DNA of 64,000 nt, from assembly GCF_000690905.1 (NCBI RefSeq), contig NZ_JMCL01000047.1, positions 1 to 64,000 of the forward strand, given 5' to 3'. The translations under genes were made by a program, and so were the position numbers. Positions 40,453-52,210 of the stretch are shown here, piece after piece. Each line of letters begins with the position of its first letter. Within the stretch, counting starts at the first letter, position 1. A model generated the notes under the pieces. That model made no database searches. It was not told the origin of the DNA and saw only the letters and a list, made by a program, of their open reading frames with translations. This DNA is from Pseudomonas sp. Ant30-3. GTDB taxonomy: Bacteria > Pseudomonadota > Gammaproteobacteria > Pseudomonadales > Pseudomonadaceae.

Positions 40453-41754
40453 TTGTTCTTTGAGCGCCACGGTGGTGGTGAGCGAGTAATCCTCGTTCAC
40501 TTGGATGGACAGGACCCTGAGGCGCGCGAAGATCCGCAGGAGTTTCAGGAATTGGCTAATTCGGCCGGCGCCGAGACCGTTGCGTTTCTTAACGTGCCGC
40601 GTCATCGGCCAACCGCCAAGTTCCTGATCGGCAGCGGCAAGGTCGAGGAATTGCGCGATCTGGTCCATGCCGAAAAGGCAGACCTGGTGATCTTCAATCA
40701 CGTCCTCACACCTAGTCAGGAACGTAACCTCGAACGAGTTTTCGAGTGTCGCGTGATCGACCGTACCGGTCTGATTCTCGATATTTTTGCCCAACGCGCC
40801 CGTACCCATGAAGGCAAGCTCCAGGTCGAACTGGCCCAGCTTGATCACATGAGCACCCGGCTGGTTCGAGGCTGGACTCACCTTGAACGTCAAGGTGGCG
40901 GTATCGGCATGCGCGGCCCAGGTGAAACCCAGCTGGAAACCGACCGCCGTTTGCTGCGGGTTCGCCTGCGCCAGATCAAGGGCCGCCTGGAAAAGGTGCG
41001 CAGCCAGCGCGAACAGTCGCGACGTGGCCGTACGCGTGCGGATATCCCTACCGTGTCGCTGGTGGGGTATACCAACGCCGGTAAATCCACGCTTTTCAAT
41101 AACGTGACGAAATCCGACGTGTATGCGGCCGACCAGTTGTTCGCCACGCTGGACCCGACCTTGCGCCGTCTTGAATTAGACGACCTGGGGCCGATTGTCC
41201 TGGCCGACACCGTAGGTTTCATTCGTCACTTGCCGCACAAGCTGGTTGAGGCATTTCGATCTACTCTCGAAGAGTCGAGCAACTCCGACCTGCTGCTGCA
41301 CGTTATCGATGCGGCTGAACCGGATCGCATGTTGCAGATCGAGCAGGTTATGGTGGTGCTGGGCGAGATTGGTGCTCAGGACTTGCCGATCCTCGAGGTC
41401 TATAACAAACTCGATTTGCTTGAAGGCGTTGAGCCGCAAATCCAGCGCGACGAAAACGGCAAGCCCCTCAGGGTCTGGCTGTCGGCGCGTGATGGCAGCG
41501 GTCTTGAGTTGCTGGAACAAGCCATTGCCGAGTTGCTGGGCAGTGAGTTGTTTATCGGTACCTTGCGCTTGCCGCAACGTTTTGCTCGACTGCGAGCGCA
41601 GTTTTTCGAGTTGGGTGCGGTACAGAAAGAAGAACACGACGAAGAAGGCATCTGCCTGCTGGCCGTTCGTTTGCCACGCATCGAGTTGAATCGACTGGTG
41701 AGCCGCGAGGGAATGCAGCCGATGGAATTCATCGAGCAACACACTTTGCAATAA
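40453..41754 (+). CDS. hflX: Ribosome-associated GTPase HflX
   Basis: HflX binds stalled 50S subunits and helps split ribosomes under stress. The 433-aa protein has the N-terminal HflX domain (RPTAKFLIGSGKVEEL, GPGETQLETDRR) and a GTPase domain with P-loop GYTNAGKSTLFN near residue 205, DTVGFI and NKLD. The TTG at 40453 follows a strong AGGAG. It belongs to the miaA-hfq-hflX-hflK-hflC series. Confidence 0.97.
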   Translation: MFFERHGGGERVILVHLDGQDPEAREDPQEFQELANSAGAETVAFLNVPRHRPTAKFLIGSGKVEELRDLVHAEKADLVIFNHVLTPSQERNLERVFECRVIDRTGLILDIFAQRARTHEGKLQVELAQLDHMSTRLVRGWTHLERQGGGIGMRGPGETQLETDRRLLRVRLRQIKGRLEKVRSQREQSRRGRTRADIPTVSLVGYTNAGKSTLFNNVTKSDVYAADQLFATLDPTLRRLELDDLGPIVLADTVGFIRHLPHKLVEAFRSTLEESSNSDLLLHVIDAAEPDRMLQIEQVMVVLGEIGAQDLPILEVYNKLDLLEGVEPQIQRDENGKPLRVWLSARDGSGLELLEQAIAELLGSELFIGTLRLPQRFARLRAQFFELGAVQKEEHDEEGICLLAVRLPRIELNRLVSREGMQPMEFIEQHTLQ

Positions 41755-41850
41755 AAGCCTGAGAAAGCGGTTGTGCCGTGGTGACAGGCATTCTGTAGCA
41801 TTGGTCGGCGCGCCGTGGGTGCGTCTTTGCTTTATCAGATGGAGAGCGCT

Positions 41851-43023
41851 ATGGCTTGGAATGAGCCGGGTGGCAACTCGAATAATCAGGATCCTTGGGG
41901 TGGCAAGCGCCGCAATAACGGCGACCGCAAGGGACCACCGGATCTCGACGAGGCCTTCCGAAAGCTGCAGGAAAGCCTGAACGGGTTGTTCGGTGGTGGT
42001 AAGAAACGTGGTGACGATGGCGGCGGTTCGGGCAGGAGTGGCGGCTTCGGCGGCATTCTCGGCATCGTGCTCGTCGTGCTGGCTGCCGTGTGGCTGTACA
42101 GCGCGGTCTATGTCGTCGACGAGCAGGAGCAAGCAGTAGTCCTCCGCTTCGGCAAGTATTACGAAACGGTTGGCCCGGGTCTGAACATCTATTTCCCGCC
42201 GATTGATCGCAAGTACATGGAAAACGTCACGCGTGAGCGGGCCTACACCAAGCAGGGTCAAATGCTGACTGAAGACGAGAACATCGTCGAAGTGCCGCTG
42301 ACTGTGCAGTACAAGATCAGCAACCTGCAGGACTTCGTGCTGAGCGTTGATCAGCCGGAAATCAGTCTGCAGCACGCGACCGAAAGTGCCTTGCGCCATG
42401 TGGTGGGTTCTACCGCGATGGATCAGGTGCTGACTGAAGGTCGTGAGTTGATGGCCAGCGAAATCAAGGAGCGTCTGCAACGCTTCATGGATACCTATCG
42501 CACCGGTATCACCGTCACTCAGGTCAACGTACAGAGCGCAGCGGCACCGCGTGAAGTGCAGGAAGCTTTCGATGACGTGATTCGCGCCCGTGAAGACGAG
42601 CAGCGTTCGCGCAACCAGGCCGAAACCTATGCCAACGGCGTCGTGCCGGAAGCTCGTGGTCAGGCCCAGCGCATCCTCGAGGATGCCAACGGTTACCGCG
42701 ACGAAACCGTTTCGCGCGCCAAGGGTGAAGCCGATCGCTTTACCAAACTGGTCAGCGAGTATCGCAAGGCCCCTGAAGTCACCCGCGAGCGTCTGTATCT
42801 GGACACCATGCAGGAAGTCTTCAGTAACACCAGCAAGGTTCTCGTGACCGGCAACAAGAATGGCCAGAGCAATCTGCTGTACTTGCCGCTGGACAAGATG
42901 GTCGAAAGTGGTCGCAACACCAGTGCTCCCGTGAGCGGTGCGGCAGCCACCAGCAATGAAGCGAATGCACGTGCCGCAGCTGAACTGCAACAACAGCCGG
43001 CACGTACCAGGGAGAGTCGCTGA
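41851..43023 (+). CDS. hflK: FtsH protease modulator HflK
   Basis: HflK and HflC are SPFH/Band 7 membrane proteins that surround and regulate the FtsH protease. The 390-aa product has a glycine- and asparagine-rich cytoplasmic N-terminus (WNEPGGNSNNQDPWGGK...), one membrane segment near residues 69-89 and a periplasmic Band 7 domain (EQAVVLRFGKYYETVGPGLN). The ATG at 41851 gives the typical MAWNEPGG start. Its stop overlaps the hflC start. Confidence 0.96.
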   Translation: MAWNEPGGNSNNQDPWGGKRRNNGDRKGPPDLDEAFRKLQESLNGLFGGGKKRGDDGGGSGRSGGFGGILGIVLVVLAAVWLYSAVYVVDEQEQAVVLRFGKYYETVGPGLNIYFPPIDRKYMENVTRERAYTKQGQMLTEDENIVEVPLTVQYKISNLQDFVLSVDQPEISLQHATESALRHVVGSTAMDQVLTEGRELMASEIKERLQRFMDTYRTGITVTQVNVQSAAAPREVQEAFDDVIRAREDEQRSRNQAETYANGVVPEARGQAQRILEDANGYRDETVSRAKGEADRFTKLVSEYRKAPEVTRERLYLDTMQEVFSNTSKVLVTGNKNGQSNLLYLPLDKMVESGRNTSAPVSGAAATSNEANARAAAELQQQPARTRESR

Positions 43024-43892
43024 TGAGCAATAAATCGCTGATCACTCTAATTGTTGTCGTCGTTCTGGCGATCGCAGCCTGGAACTGCTTCTACATCGTG
43101 GCTCAGACCGAGCGTGCGGTGCTGCTGCAATTTGGTCGTGTGGTTCAGGCCGATGTTCAGCCGGGCCTGCATGTGAAAGTGCCTTACGTTAACCAGGTGC
43201 GTAAGTTCGATGCACGCCTGATGACGCTGGATGCACCTACGCAGCGCTTCCTGACGCTTGAAAAGAAAGCGGTCATGGTCGATGCCTACGCCAAATGGCG
43301 CGTGAAAGACGCAGAGCGTTACTACACTGCGACATCCGGTCTCAAGCAGATCGCCGATGAACGCCTGTCGCGTCGTCTCGAATCGGGTCTGCGTGACCAG
43401 TTCGGTAAGCGCACGCTTCACGAAGTAGTATCCGGTGAGCGTGATGCGCTGATGACCGATATCACTGCTTCGCTGAACAAGATGGCGGAAAAAGAGCTGG
43501 GCATTGAAGTAGTTGATGTTCGGGTCAAGGCCATCGATCTGCCGAAGGAAGTGAACCGTAGCGTGTTCGAGCGCATGAGCTCCGAGCGTGAGCGTGAAGC
43601 TCGTGAACACCGTGCCAAGGGTAACGAATTGGCGGAAGGCATTCGTGCTGACGCCGATCGTCAACGCCGTGTACTGCTCGCTGAAGCCTATCGTGAATCT
43701 GAAGAGGTTCGCGGTGACGGTGATGCTCAGGCCGCTGCGATCTACTCCAAGGCATATGGTCAGGATCAGGAGTTCTATGGTTTCTACCGTAGCCTGCGTG
43801 CTTACCGCGAAAGCTTCGCGAACAAATCCGACGTCATGGTCCTGGACCCAAGCAGCGACTTCTTCCGTTACCTGGAAAAAGCCAAACCTTGA
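43023..43892 (+). CDS. hflC: FtsH protease modulator HflC
   Basis: The 289-aa partner of HflK. It has an N-terminal signal-anchor (residues 4-24: SLITLIVVVVLAIAAWNCFY) and Band 7 domain (ERAVLLQFGRVVQADVQPGL, VSGERDALMTDI), with a coiled region rich in Glu/Arg/Ala after about 175. It starts on the last base of the hflK stop (TGATG), so both are made together. Two hairpins follow. Confidence 0.96.
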   Translation: MSNKSLITLIVVVVLAIAAWNCFYIVAQTERAVLLQFGRVVQADVQPGLHVKVPYVNQVRKFDARLMTLDAPTQRFLTLEKKAVMVDAYAKWRVKDAERYYTATSGLKQIADERLSRRLESGLRDQFGKRTLHEVVSGERDALMTDITASLNKMAEKELGIEVVDVRVKAIDLPKEVNRSVFERMSSEREREAREHRAKGNELAEGIRADADRQRRVLLAEAYRESEEVRGDGDAQAAAIYSKAYGQDQEFYGFYRSLRAYRESFANKSDVMVLDPSSDFFRYLEKAKP

Positions 43893-43907
43893 TAACTCGG
43901 TGACCTG

Positions 43908-43950
43908 AATCATCCCCGCCTGGCGGCTAAAACCTCGGGCGGGGTGATCC
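43908..43950 (+). terminator. Possible terminator after hflC
   Basis: ATCATCCCCGCC and GGGCGGGGTGAT can pair around a loop; followed by CCTTTGG. A U-run is weak. Confidence 0.45.
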
Positions 43951-43977
43951 TTTGGAAAAACGAGTGTATGATGCGGC

Positions 43978-44003
43978 AGCCGGGAAATTCCCGGCTTTTT
44001 TGC
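43978..44003 (+). terminator. Rho-independent terminator after hflKC
   Basis: AGCCGGGAA-ATTCCCGGCT followed by six T residues is a textbook stem plus tail. It lies about 200 bases before hisZ, so hisZ needs its own start of transcription or read-through; the following 200 bases contain no recognised gene (frames there overlap hisZ and have no family match). Confidence 0.85.
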
Positions 44004-44203
44004 GTCTGTACGTTTGATTGCTGTTCAGGCAGACGACCGAGTCGAACGACTCGACAGGTTTTTCGAGGAAAGTGGATGGCGAGGCCGATTCAGGCTTTTC
44101 GTCATGTTGCTCATGCGCGTGGTTTGCTCATGGACCGATCATTTTCTGCTTCACTCAAGGCTCGCCCAAGGGCTTGCTGCCCGGATCATAGGGGAATGGC
44201 GTA

Positions 44204-46736
<2,533 letters not shown>

Positions 46737-46756
46737 TAAGCTATTGATGTAAAACA

Positions 46757-46784
46757 CAAAGGGCCCTTGATTGGGCCCTTTGTC
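46757..46784 (+). terminator. Rho-independent terminator after purA
   Basis: CAAAGGGCCCTTGA-TTGGGCCCTTTG stem with a following T-rich stretch, 20 bases beyond the stop. Confidence 0.88.
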
Positions 46785-46886
46785 GTATCTGCCCTCGGGA
46801 CGGCATGACCTTTGCTGTGATGTTGAATAAAAGCATCGCTACCAGCGTGCCATCAATTTAATGGCGCCAAAGCCGAGGGATTCCAC

Positions 46887-48821
46887 GTGTCAGCCGTTCT
46901 CTCATTGTTACAAAGCCGTTTGTTGCGGCCCGTCTTCGTTACGCTTGGTATCGCTCTTTTGGTGCAGGTGCTGGTAGCGGTCGCTCTGACCCGGAGCACG
47001 GTGACTGCACTGGAAGCCGATCTGGCTGTGCAACTCGGTGCCGATAGTCAAAAGCTGTCCGGCGAACTTGAGCAGGCGGGGCGCGAAGTCACCTCGAGCC
47101 TGGACGCACTCTCGACCAGTACCCGGCAGCGCCTCACGGCCGGTTTGTCTTCGCGTCTGGAGGACGAACAGGCTCAACTGCGTGCGACGCTGGAAAAAGG
47201 CCTGAAGGATTCCGCCAACGATATGGCGCAGCTGCTGGCCTCGGTCGCGCCCCGCGCCATGTGGGACAGCGACGTGCCCACCCTGTCCGAATTTGCCCGC
47301 CGGGCGCAGCGCAATCCCAACGTGTTATTCGTGGTTTACGACGACGCTACCGGCCAGCATCTGACCCGTTACCTGAACCGGGAAAACCCGATCAACAAGG
47401 CGCTCCTGGAAAAGGGCCAGGGCGAACGAGCGCTGGACAAAGTGCTCGATGCAGCCAAAAACGATCCCTCGGTTTATTACCTCGAAGCCTCGATCAATCC
47501 TAACGGTGTAGAGATCGGCAAAGTGTTGATGGGCGTTTCCACCGCTTCCGTGGAAGCCGATCTGGCGGCGCTGGACAAGCGCTTCTCGGCATTGATCGCC
47601 AGCAGTGATCAGCTGGTCGGGGACAGCCTCAAGGGGGCTGCCGCTGACAGCGCCACCGCGATGCGTGCGCGTCTGACCTCAGCGCAAGCCACAGCCTCCG
47701 AAATGCAGGCGAATACCAACGACACCGTTCAGGAAGCGGCAATGACCTTGCGCTGGCGTATCGGCATGGGCCTGGCGCTGGTCGGCTTGGGCGTGCTGCT
47801 GTTGCTGGCCGTTGTGCTCGGCCGTCGCGTGGTCAATCGCCTGAAAATGCTGATCGCTGCGATGGATGATTTGGCCGCAGGCGAAGGCGACTTGACCAAG
47901 CGCGTGCAGATCAACAGCAAGGATGAAATCGGCGACATGGCCTCGGCGGTCAATCGCTTTGTGGATAAGTTGCAGCCGATCGTGCGTGAGGCGGGCGATG
48001 TGGCTCAGCGTACCGGCGTTGAAATCGGCGCCATGACCTTGCGCAACGCCGGAGCCGATGCGGCGGCCGGCATGCAGCGCGACGAGGTGGCGGAAAGTCT
48101 GCGCGCCCTGTCGCAGATGGCAGACGAGGCGCAGTCCGAGAGTCACGCCATGCAGGCGGCTTTGCAGCAGGTCGTGGACATTCGCTCCGCCACTGATGAA
48201 AACACACGGACGTCGGCGAAGGTCGGCAGCCTCATCGAAGCGCTGGCCGGGCAGGTCGATACCGGCGCGCAAGTAATTGAGCGACTGGCGCAGCAGAGTG
48301 AACAGATTGAAGTGGTGCTGACGGTGATTCACGGAATCGCCGAGCAGACTAACCTGCTGGCGCTGAACGCGGCCATCGAAGCTGCACGCGCCGGCGAGAC
48401 TGGCCGTGGATTCGCGGTGGTGGCGGATGAAGTGCGGGCGTTGGCAAGCAAGACGCAAAGCTCCACCGGCGACATCCAGGCGCACATTGTCGCCTTGCAG
48501 CAAGGCGCGCGTGAGGCCGTGGCAGCGATCGGTCAGGCCGGGCGCCAGGCGAATGAAGGTTTGCTGGTGTTGCGTGACAGTGCGCGATTGCAGCAATCGG
48601 TGCAGGCGTCGGTCGAGCAGGTGCATGCCGCGATTGGTCTGGCGACGCAGGCAGCCGCGCATCAGGCGCAAGGCGCGCAAGCGGTTCGTGGTCGGGTCGA
48701 GACCATTCATGCGCAGGCAGAAAAGGCAGCTCAGGCGGTGGTGGAAACCACAGCCAGCGGCAAGGTACTGGATGGATTGGCGGCGCAGTTGAAGGCGAGT
48801 CTGGGGCAGTTCAGGGCTTAA
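46887..48821 (+). CDS. Methyl-accepting chemotaxis protein
   Basis: A 644-aa transmembrane chemoreceptor. A membrane segment at about 14-34, a periplasmic sensor region of about 250 residues (long helices around residues 40-120 and then [19 protein letters not shown], a fold that may be dCache-like or single-helix-bundle type; ligand unknown), a second membrane segment near 290-312, a HAMP domain (about 312-365), and the methyl-accepting signalling domain with the hairpin tip [32 protein letters not shown] at about 485-515. No CheR-tethering pentapeptide at the C-terminus. The GTG at 46887 begins [13 protein letters not shown]. No chemotaxis genes are adjacent. Confidence 0.93.
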   Translation: MSAVLSLLQSRLLRPVFVTLGIALLVQVLVAVALTRSTVTALEADLAVQLGADSQKLSGELEQAGREVTSSLDALSTSTRQRLTAGLSSRLEDEQAQLRATLEKGLKDSANDMAQLLASVAPRAMWDSDVPTLSEFARRAQRNPNVLFVVYDDATGQHLTRYLNRENPINKALLEKGQGERALDKVLDAAKNDPSVYYLEASINPNGVEIGKVLMGVSTASVEADLAALDKRFSALIASSDQLVGDSLKGAAADSATAMRARLTSAQATASEMQANTNDTVQEAAMTLRWRIGMGLALVGLGVLLLLAVVLGRRVVNRLKMLIAAMDDLAAGEGDLTKRVQINSKDEIGDMASAVNRFVDKLQPIVREAGDVAQRTGVEIGAMTLRNAGADAAAGMQRDEVAESLRALSQMADEAQSESHAMQAALQQVVDIRSATDENTRTSAKVGSLIEALAGQVDTGAQVIERLAQQSEQIEVVLTVIHGIAEQTNLLALNAAIEAARAGETGRGFAVVADEVRALASKTQSSTGDIQAHIVALQQGAREAVAAIGQAGRQANEGLLVLRDSARLQQSVQASVEQVHAAIGLATQAAAHQAQGAQAVRGRVETIHAQAEKAAQAVVETTASGKVLDGLAAQLKASLGQFRA

Positions 48822-48825
48822 GTTC

Positions 48826-48901
48826 AAAAGATCGCAGCCTGCGGAAGCTCCTACGCAAACGCATATTTGCGTGTAGGAGCTGCCGCAGGCTGCGATCTTT
48901 G
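48826..48901. repeat. REP-type inverted repeat (GATCGCAGCCTGCGG family)
   Basis: AAAAGATCGCAGCCTGCGG with AGCTCCTAC (48826-48854) is the inverse of GTAGGAGCTGCCGCAGGCTGCGATCTTT (48873-48900), the loop being GCAAACGCATATTTGCGT. It separates the chemoreceptor from the convergent permease gene, whose stop lies six bases away. Confidence 0.92.
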
Positions 48902-48906
48902 CTTCA

Positions 48907-50472
48907 TCAGCGGCTCAGATGCATCCGCGTCGTCAGCAGATATACCGGTAACCCCGACACCAGAATCAACAACGCCGCATAAGGCGCCGCTGCCGCAAAC
49001 TCAACATTCGCGGTATGCGCCCACACCTCTGTCGCCAGCGTATTCAGCCCGGTCGGACTCAGCAGCAGTGTCGCCGTCAGTTCCTTCATCGCATCCAGAA
49101 ACACCAGCGCAAAGGCCGCGCCCAATGCCGGGAAAATGATCGGTAGCGTCACCCGACAAAATGCCGTGAAGGACGACGCCCCCAGCGTGCGCGCTGCTTC
49201 TTCAAGTTGCGGCGCTGCCTTGTTCAGTGCCGTGCGGATCGGTGCCTGGGCCAGGGGTAAAAACAGTAGTGCATAGGCGATCAGCAACAAGGCCGAGGTC
49301 TGGTACAGCACCGGCACGTAGTGCAGGGCGAAATACACCAGCGTCAGCGCAATGACCAGCCCGGGCAGCGCATGCAGCAGGTACGGCAGTCGTTCGGCCC
49401 AGATCGCCAGTTGACCTTTGTGGCGCACCACCAGTAATCCAACCGGGACGGCGAGCACCAGACACAGCGCTGCGCCGCCCAACGACAAGGCCAGAGACGA
49501 CAGCAGCGCTTCGCTGATCGCCGCCACCGGGAACGCAGCGGAGGAACCTACCGCCAGCCAGTACGCCAGCATCCCCAGCGGAATGCCGCTGCCGACGATT
49601 GATAGCGTCAGACAATAAAGCTGTCCGGCGGTTGCCCAGGGCCCGAGCTGCACCTGCGCAGCCTGCCGTGCCGCGCCTTGACCGGTGCGCACATGCCGAC
49701 CCTTGCCGCGAACGCGCAGCTCACACCACAGCAACATCAGGCACAGCGCGAGCAGCACCGCCGAAAGCATCGCCGCATTGGCGTTGCTGAATTCCAGTTC
49801 GAACTGCTGATAAATTGCCGTGGTGAAAGTCTGCAGGCCAATGATCGATAGCGCGCCGAACTCCACCAGCATGTGCAGCGCAATCAGCAGTGAGCCTGCC
49901 AGCAACGACGGCCAGAGCAGCGGCAAGGTCACGCGGAAAAACACGCCCCAGCGATTCTGTCCCAGTGTCCGTGCAGATTCTTCCAGCGAGGGATCAAGAT
50001 TGCGCAAGGTCGCCGCGACCGGCAGAAAGATCAGCGGATACTTGGACAGGGTCATCACCAGAATCGCTCCACCCAGGCCCTCAAAGCTCGCGCTCAGGGA
50101 CACCCAAGTGAAACTGCTGACAAACGCCGGTACCGCAAACGGCAAGCACAGAATCACGCCCCAGACCCGCCGCCCCGGTAAATTGCTGCGCTCCAGCAAC
50201 CAGGCTAGCGACAGGCCGATCACGCCGCAGGCAACCGTCACGCCGACCATCAATGCCAAGGTGTTGCGCAACAAACCGAACACATACGGTCGCCACAGCA
50301 AATGCACGGCCTCAGCCCAGCCTGCTTGCCAGGTTTTCAATCCGACGTAAGCGAGCGGCAACAGGCTCAGAACAACCAGCAGCAGAACCGGCAGCAGCAA
50401 CCAGATCGAAGGGCGTTTGCGCCGTGGCACGTAACCCCCGCGTGAGGCGGGGGCGGATAACGATGCGCTCAT
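48907..50472 (-). CDS. Iron-type ABC transporter permease (fused two-domain, FbpB/SfuB-like)
   Basis: A 521-aa inner-membrane permease with about twelve membrane segments and two copies of the BPD_transp_1 domain. Each half has the EAA loop: LEESARTLGQNRWGVFFRVTLPLL near residue 160 and LEEAARTLGASSFTAFCRVTLPII near 425. This layout fits the ferric iron (FbpB) transporter group. The start shares one base with the binding-protein stop (TGATG). No ATPase gene is next to it; as in some Pseudomonas iron systems it must be encoded elsewhere. Confidence 0.92.
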   Translation of the reverse strand: MSASLSAPASRGGYVPRRKRPSIWLLLPVLLLVVLSLLPLAYVGLKTWQAGWAEAVHLLWRPYVFGLLRNTLALMVGVTVACGVIGLSLAWLLERSNLPGRRVWGVILCLPFAVPAFVSSFTWVSLSASFEGLGGAILVMTLSKYPLIFLPVAATLRNLDPSLEESARTLGQNRWGVFFRVTLPLLWPSLLAGSLLIALHMLVEFGALSIIGLQTFTTAIYQQFELEFSNANAAMLSAVLLALCLMLLWCELRVRGKGRHVRTGQGAARQAAQVQLGPWATAGQLYCLTLSIVGSGIPLGMLAYWLAVGSSAAFPVAAISEALLSSLALSLGGAALCLVLAVPVGLLVVRHKGQLAIWAERLPYLLHALPGLVIALTLVYFALHYVPVLYQTSALLLIAYALLFLPLAQAPIRTALNKAAPQLEEAARTLGASSFTAFCRVTLPIIFPALGAAFALVFLDAMKELTATLLLSPTGLNTLATEVWAHTANVEFAAAAPYAALLILVSGLPVYLLTTRMHLSR

Positions 50473-51482
50473 CAGTTCAGGCCAACGTCACGTTCCAGGT
50501 CGAGGGCTTCTTCGGCATTGCCGAGGTCGGCAGGTGTGACTTTCGGCGCTTCGAGTTCGCTGAACGGCTTGAGCCCGCGATCCGATTCCATGCCTTTGTG
50601 CAGCGGGTATTCGGCGGTGGTCTGGGTGATCACGCGCTGACCTTCTTCGCTGGCCATGTAGGCAAGGAATTGCTGGGCTTCTTTGGGATGCTTGCTGGAT
50701 TTCAGCACGGCAGCGCTGGAGACAGTGATCAGCCCGCCAACGTCACCGCCGGTGAAGTAATGCAGTTTCGAGTCGAGCTGACCTTTTTCACGCTGCAGGG
50801 CGAACCAGTAGTAATTATTCACCAGCACGGTGGCGACTTCGCCGTTTTCCACAGCCTTGAGAGCGACCATGTTATTGCTGTAGGTCTTGCCGAATGCGCG
50901 CAGGCCAGTCAGCCATTCTTCAGCGGCATCCATACCGTGCACTTTGATGATCGCCACGGCTTGTTCCTGGAACGCGCCGCTGGTGGGCACGAAGCCGACC
51001 TTGCCTTGCCATTTGGGGTCGGAGAATTCCATCACCGATTTCGGCAGGTCTTTCTCGTCGATCAGCTTTGGATTGAACGCAACCACGCGAACGCGCGCGG
51101 TGATGCCGATCCAGGTGCCATTGCCGGCGACGTAGTCTTTTGGCAGCACGGCGAGAGTGTCAGCGTCGGTCCGGGCGAGCAGGCCTTGTTCGCCGAGCTT
51201 GTTCAGCGGCGGCGATTCTTCGGTGTAAATGACGTCGGCGGGGGAGCGATCGCCTTCTTCGACGACCTGACTGGCGAGCTGATTGCTGCTGCCTTTGCGC
51301 ACATTGACGTGAATGCCTGTTTTGGCTTCGAAAGCCTTGGCAACCGCGTCGCCGACTTCCTTGTGTTGGCCGTTGTAGAGTGTCAGGGAAACCGGATCAG
51401 CCGCATGGGTGAGGGGAGTGGCGATGGCCAGGCCGAGCAGGGTAATGGTCAGGCCACGGCGCAGGGTATTTCGAAACATCAT
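50472..51482 (-). CDS. Iron-type ABC transporter periplasmic binding protein (FbpA-like)
   Basis: A 336-aa solute-binding protein: signal peptide (cleavage after THA near residue 27) and the mature class-II binding protein domain (LTLYNGQHKEVGDAVAKAFE, DVIYTEESPPLNKLGEQGLLA, QERV-type helices). The two Tyr residues typical of Fe3+ binding in FbpA are plausible near 222-223 (NNYYWFAL). The start ATG at 51482 is doubled (ATGATG, 51482/51479), with GAGGA upstream. A Fur-like sequence is upstream at about 51522-51543, consistent with iron uptake. Confidence 0.9.
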   Translation of the reverse strand: MMFRNTLRRGLTITLLGLAIATPLTHAADPVSLTLYNGQHKEVGDAVAKAFEAKTGIHVNVRKGSSNQLASQVVEEGDRSPADVIYTEESPPLNKLGEQGLLARTDADTLAVLPKDYVAGNGTWIGITARVRVVAFNPKLIDEKDLPKSVMEFSDPKWQGKVGFVPTSGAFQEQAVAIIKVHGMDAAEEWLTGLRAFGKTYSNNMVALKAVENGEVATVLVNNYYWFALQREKGQLDSKLHYFTGGDVGGLITVSSAAVLKSSKHPKEAQQFLAYMASEEGQRVITQTTAEYPLHKGMESDRGLKPFSELEAPKVTPADLGNAEEALDLERDVGLN

Positions 51483-51521
51483 TCGCAGGGTTCCTCACTG
51501 TCGCATTGTAAAACTTTGAAA

Positions 51522-51543
51522 CAATGATAAACGATATTGTTTC
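51522..51543. promoter_or_regulatory. Possible Fur box before the iron ABC genes
   Basis: AATGATAAACGATATTGTTT resembles the Fur consensus with a TGATA half-site and inverted TATTGTT half-site, about 40 bases upstream of the binding protein start. Match is moderate; it is favoured by the probable iron function of the genes. Confidence 0.45.
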
Positions 51544-51582
51544 TCAAGTGCGTTTGCCTAGTTTGGGAGAAGGGTGATCGAC

Positions 51583-51698
51583 TGTGGCGAGGGGATTTAT
51601 CCCCGTTGGGCTGCGAAGCGGCCCTCAGAGTCAATGTTTCGCGTGTGCTTATCTAGTGACTGCAGCGCAGTCTGACGGGGATAAATCCCCTCGCCACA
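51583..51698. repeat. REP-type inverted repeat (GTGGCGAGGGGAT family)
   Basis: TGTGGCGAGGGGATTTATCC (51583-51602) is the inverse of GGATAAATCCCCTCGCCACA ending at 51698. The central loop, GGGCTGCGAAGCGGCCC and a less symmetric stretch, is similar to the element at 1709-1817. It is between the ABC genes and the tRNA genes. Confidence 0.9.
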
Positions 51699-51750
51699 AC
51701 AAGAGCCGCCAGGCTCAGTAAGTTATTGGACTTCTATATACCCAGAAACG

Positions 51751-51775
51751 CAAAAACCCGCTTTCGCGGGTTTCT
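51751..51775 (-). terminator. Terminator of first tRNA-Leu unit
   Basis: On the minus strand AACCCGC-GAAA-GCGGGTTTTTG: stem with T run, about 35 bases after the tRNA. Confidence 0.85.
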
Positions 51776-51808
51776 GTGAAACTCAAGATCGAAACCTTGA
51801 ATTTGAAT

Positions 51809-51895
51809 TGGTGCCCAGAAGAAGACTCGAACTTCCACGACCTTGCGGTCACCAGCACCTGAAGCTGGCGTGTCTACCAATTTCACCATCTGGGC
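51809..51895 (-). tRNA. tRNA-Leu (anticodon CAG)
   Basis: Read on the minus strand the 87 bases fold into a tRNA with acceptor GCCCAGA/TCTGGGC, encoded 3' CCA, anticodon arm CCAGC-TTCAGGT-GCTGG giving anticodon CAG (Leu, CUG codon), a long variable arm, and TTCGAGTC in the T loop. A near-identical second copy lies at 52061-52147. Confidence 0.97.
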
Positions 51896-51929
51896 ATAAT
51901 CTTCAGCGTTACCGCTGTTGATGTGGCGC

Positions 51930-51958
51930 ACTATACGGAGCGCGTTTTGATCTGTAAA
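51930..51958 (-). promoter_or_regulatory. Promoter of the first tRNA-Leu
   Basis: On the minus strand TTTACA (51958-51953) and TATAGT (51935-51930) are separated by 17 bases, about 35 bases before the tRNA. The same arrangement lies at the second copy. Confidence 0.7.
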
Positions 51959-51996
51959 CCCCTGATTTGGTTTTAATAAATCAGCGTTGCAGAATG

Positions 51997-52024
51997 CAAA
52001 AACCCGCTTTCGCGGGTTTTTGTG
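51997..52024 (-). terminator. Terminator of second tRNA-Leu unit
   Basis: On the minus strand AAAACCCGC-GAAA-GCGGGTTTTTGC, the same hairpin as after the other tRNA copy. It lies about 37 bases after the tRNA at 52061. Confidence 0.85.
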
Positions 52025-52060
52025 CAAGCTTTGAAATTGATCTAATCTCAAGCTCGAAAT

Positions 52061-52147
52061 TGGTGCCCAGAAGAAGACTCGAACTTCCACGACCTTGCGG
52101 TCACCAGCACCTGAAGCTGGCGTGTCTACCAATTTCACCATCTGGGC
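52061..52147 (-). tRNA. tRNA-Leu (anticodon CAG), second copy
   Basis: Same 87-base tRNA as at 51809-51895, encoded CCA and anticodon CAG, displaced by exactly 252 bases. It has its own promoter and terminator, so the unit was duplicated as a whole. Confidence 0.97.
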
Positions 52148-52181
52148 AGTATCAACAACGTCTCCGTCGTTGATGGCGCGC

Positions 52182-52210
52182 ACTATACGGAGCGTCTTTT
52201 TAACTGTAAA
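52182..52210 (-). promoter_or_regulatory. Promoter of the second tRNA-Leu
   Basis: TTTACA (52210-52205) and TATAGT (52187-52182) on the minus strand, 17 bases apart, shifted 252 bases from the first. Confidence 0.7.

Noticed and set aside
51734..52183. 149-codon frame on the minus strand with two copies of the AQMVKLVDTPASGAGDRK block
   Set aside because: It is a translation of the two tRNA-Leu genes and their terminators; this is a known false gene caused by tRNA sequence.
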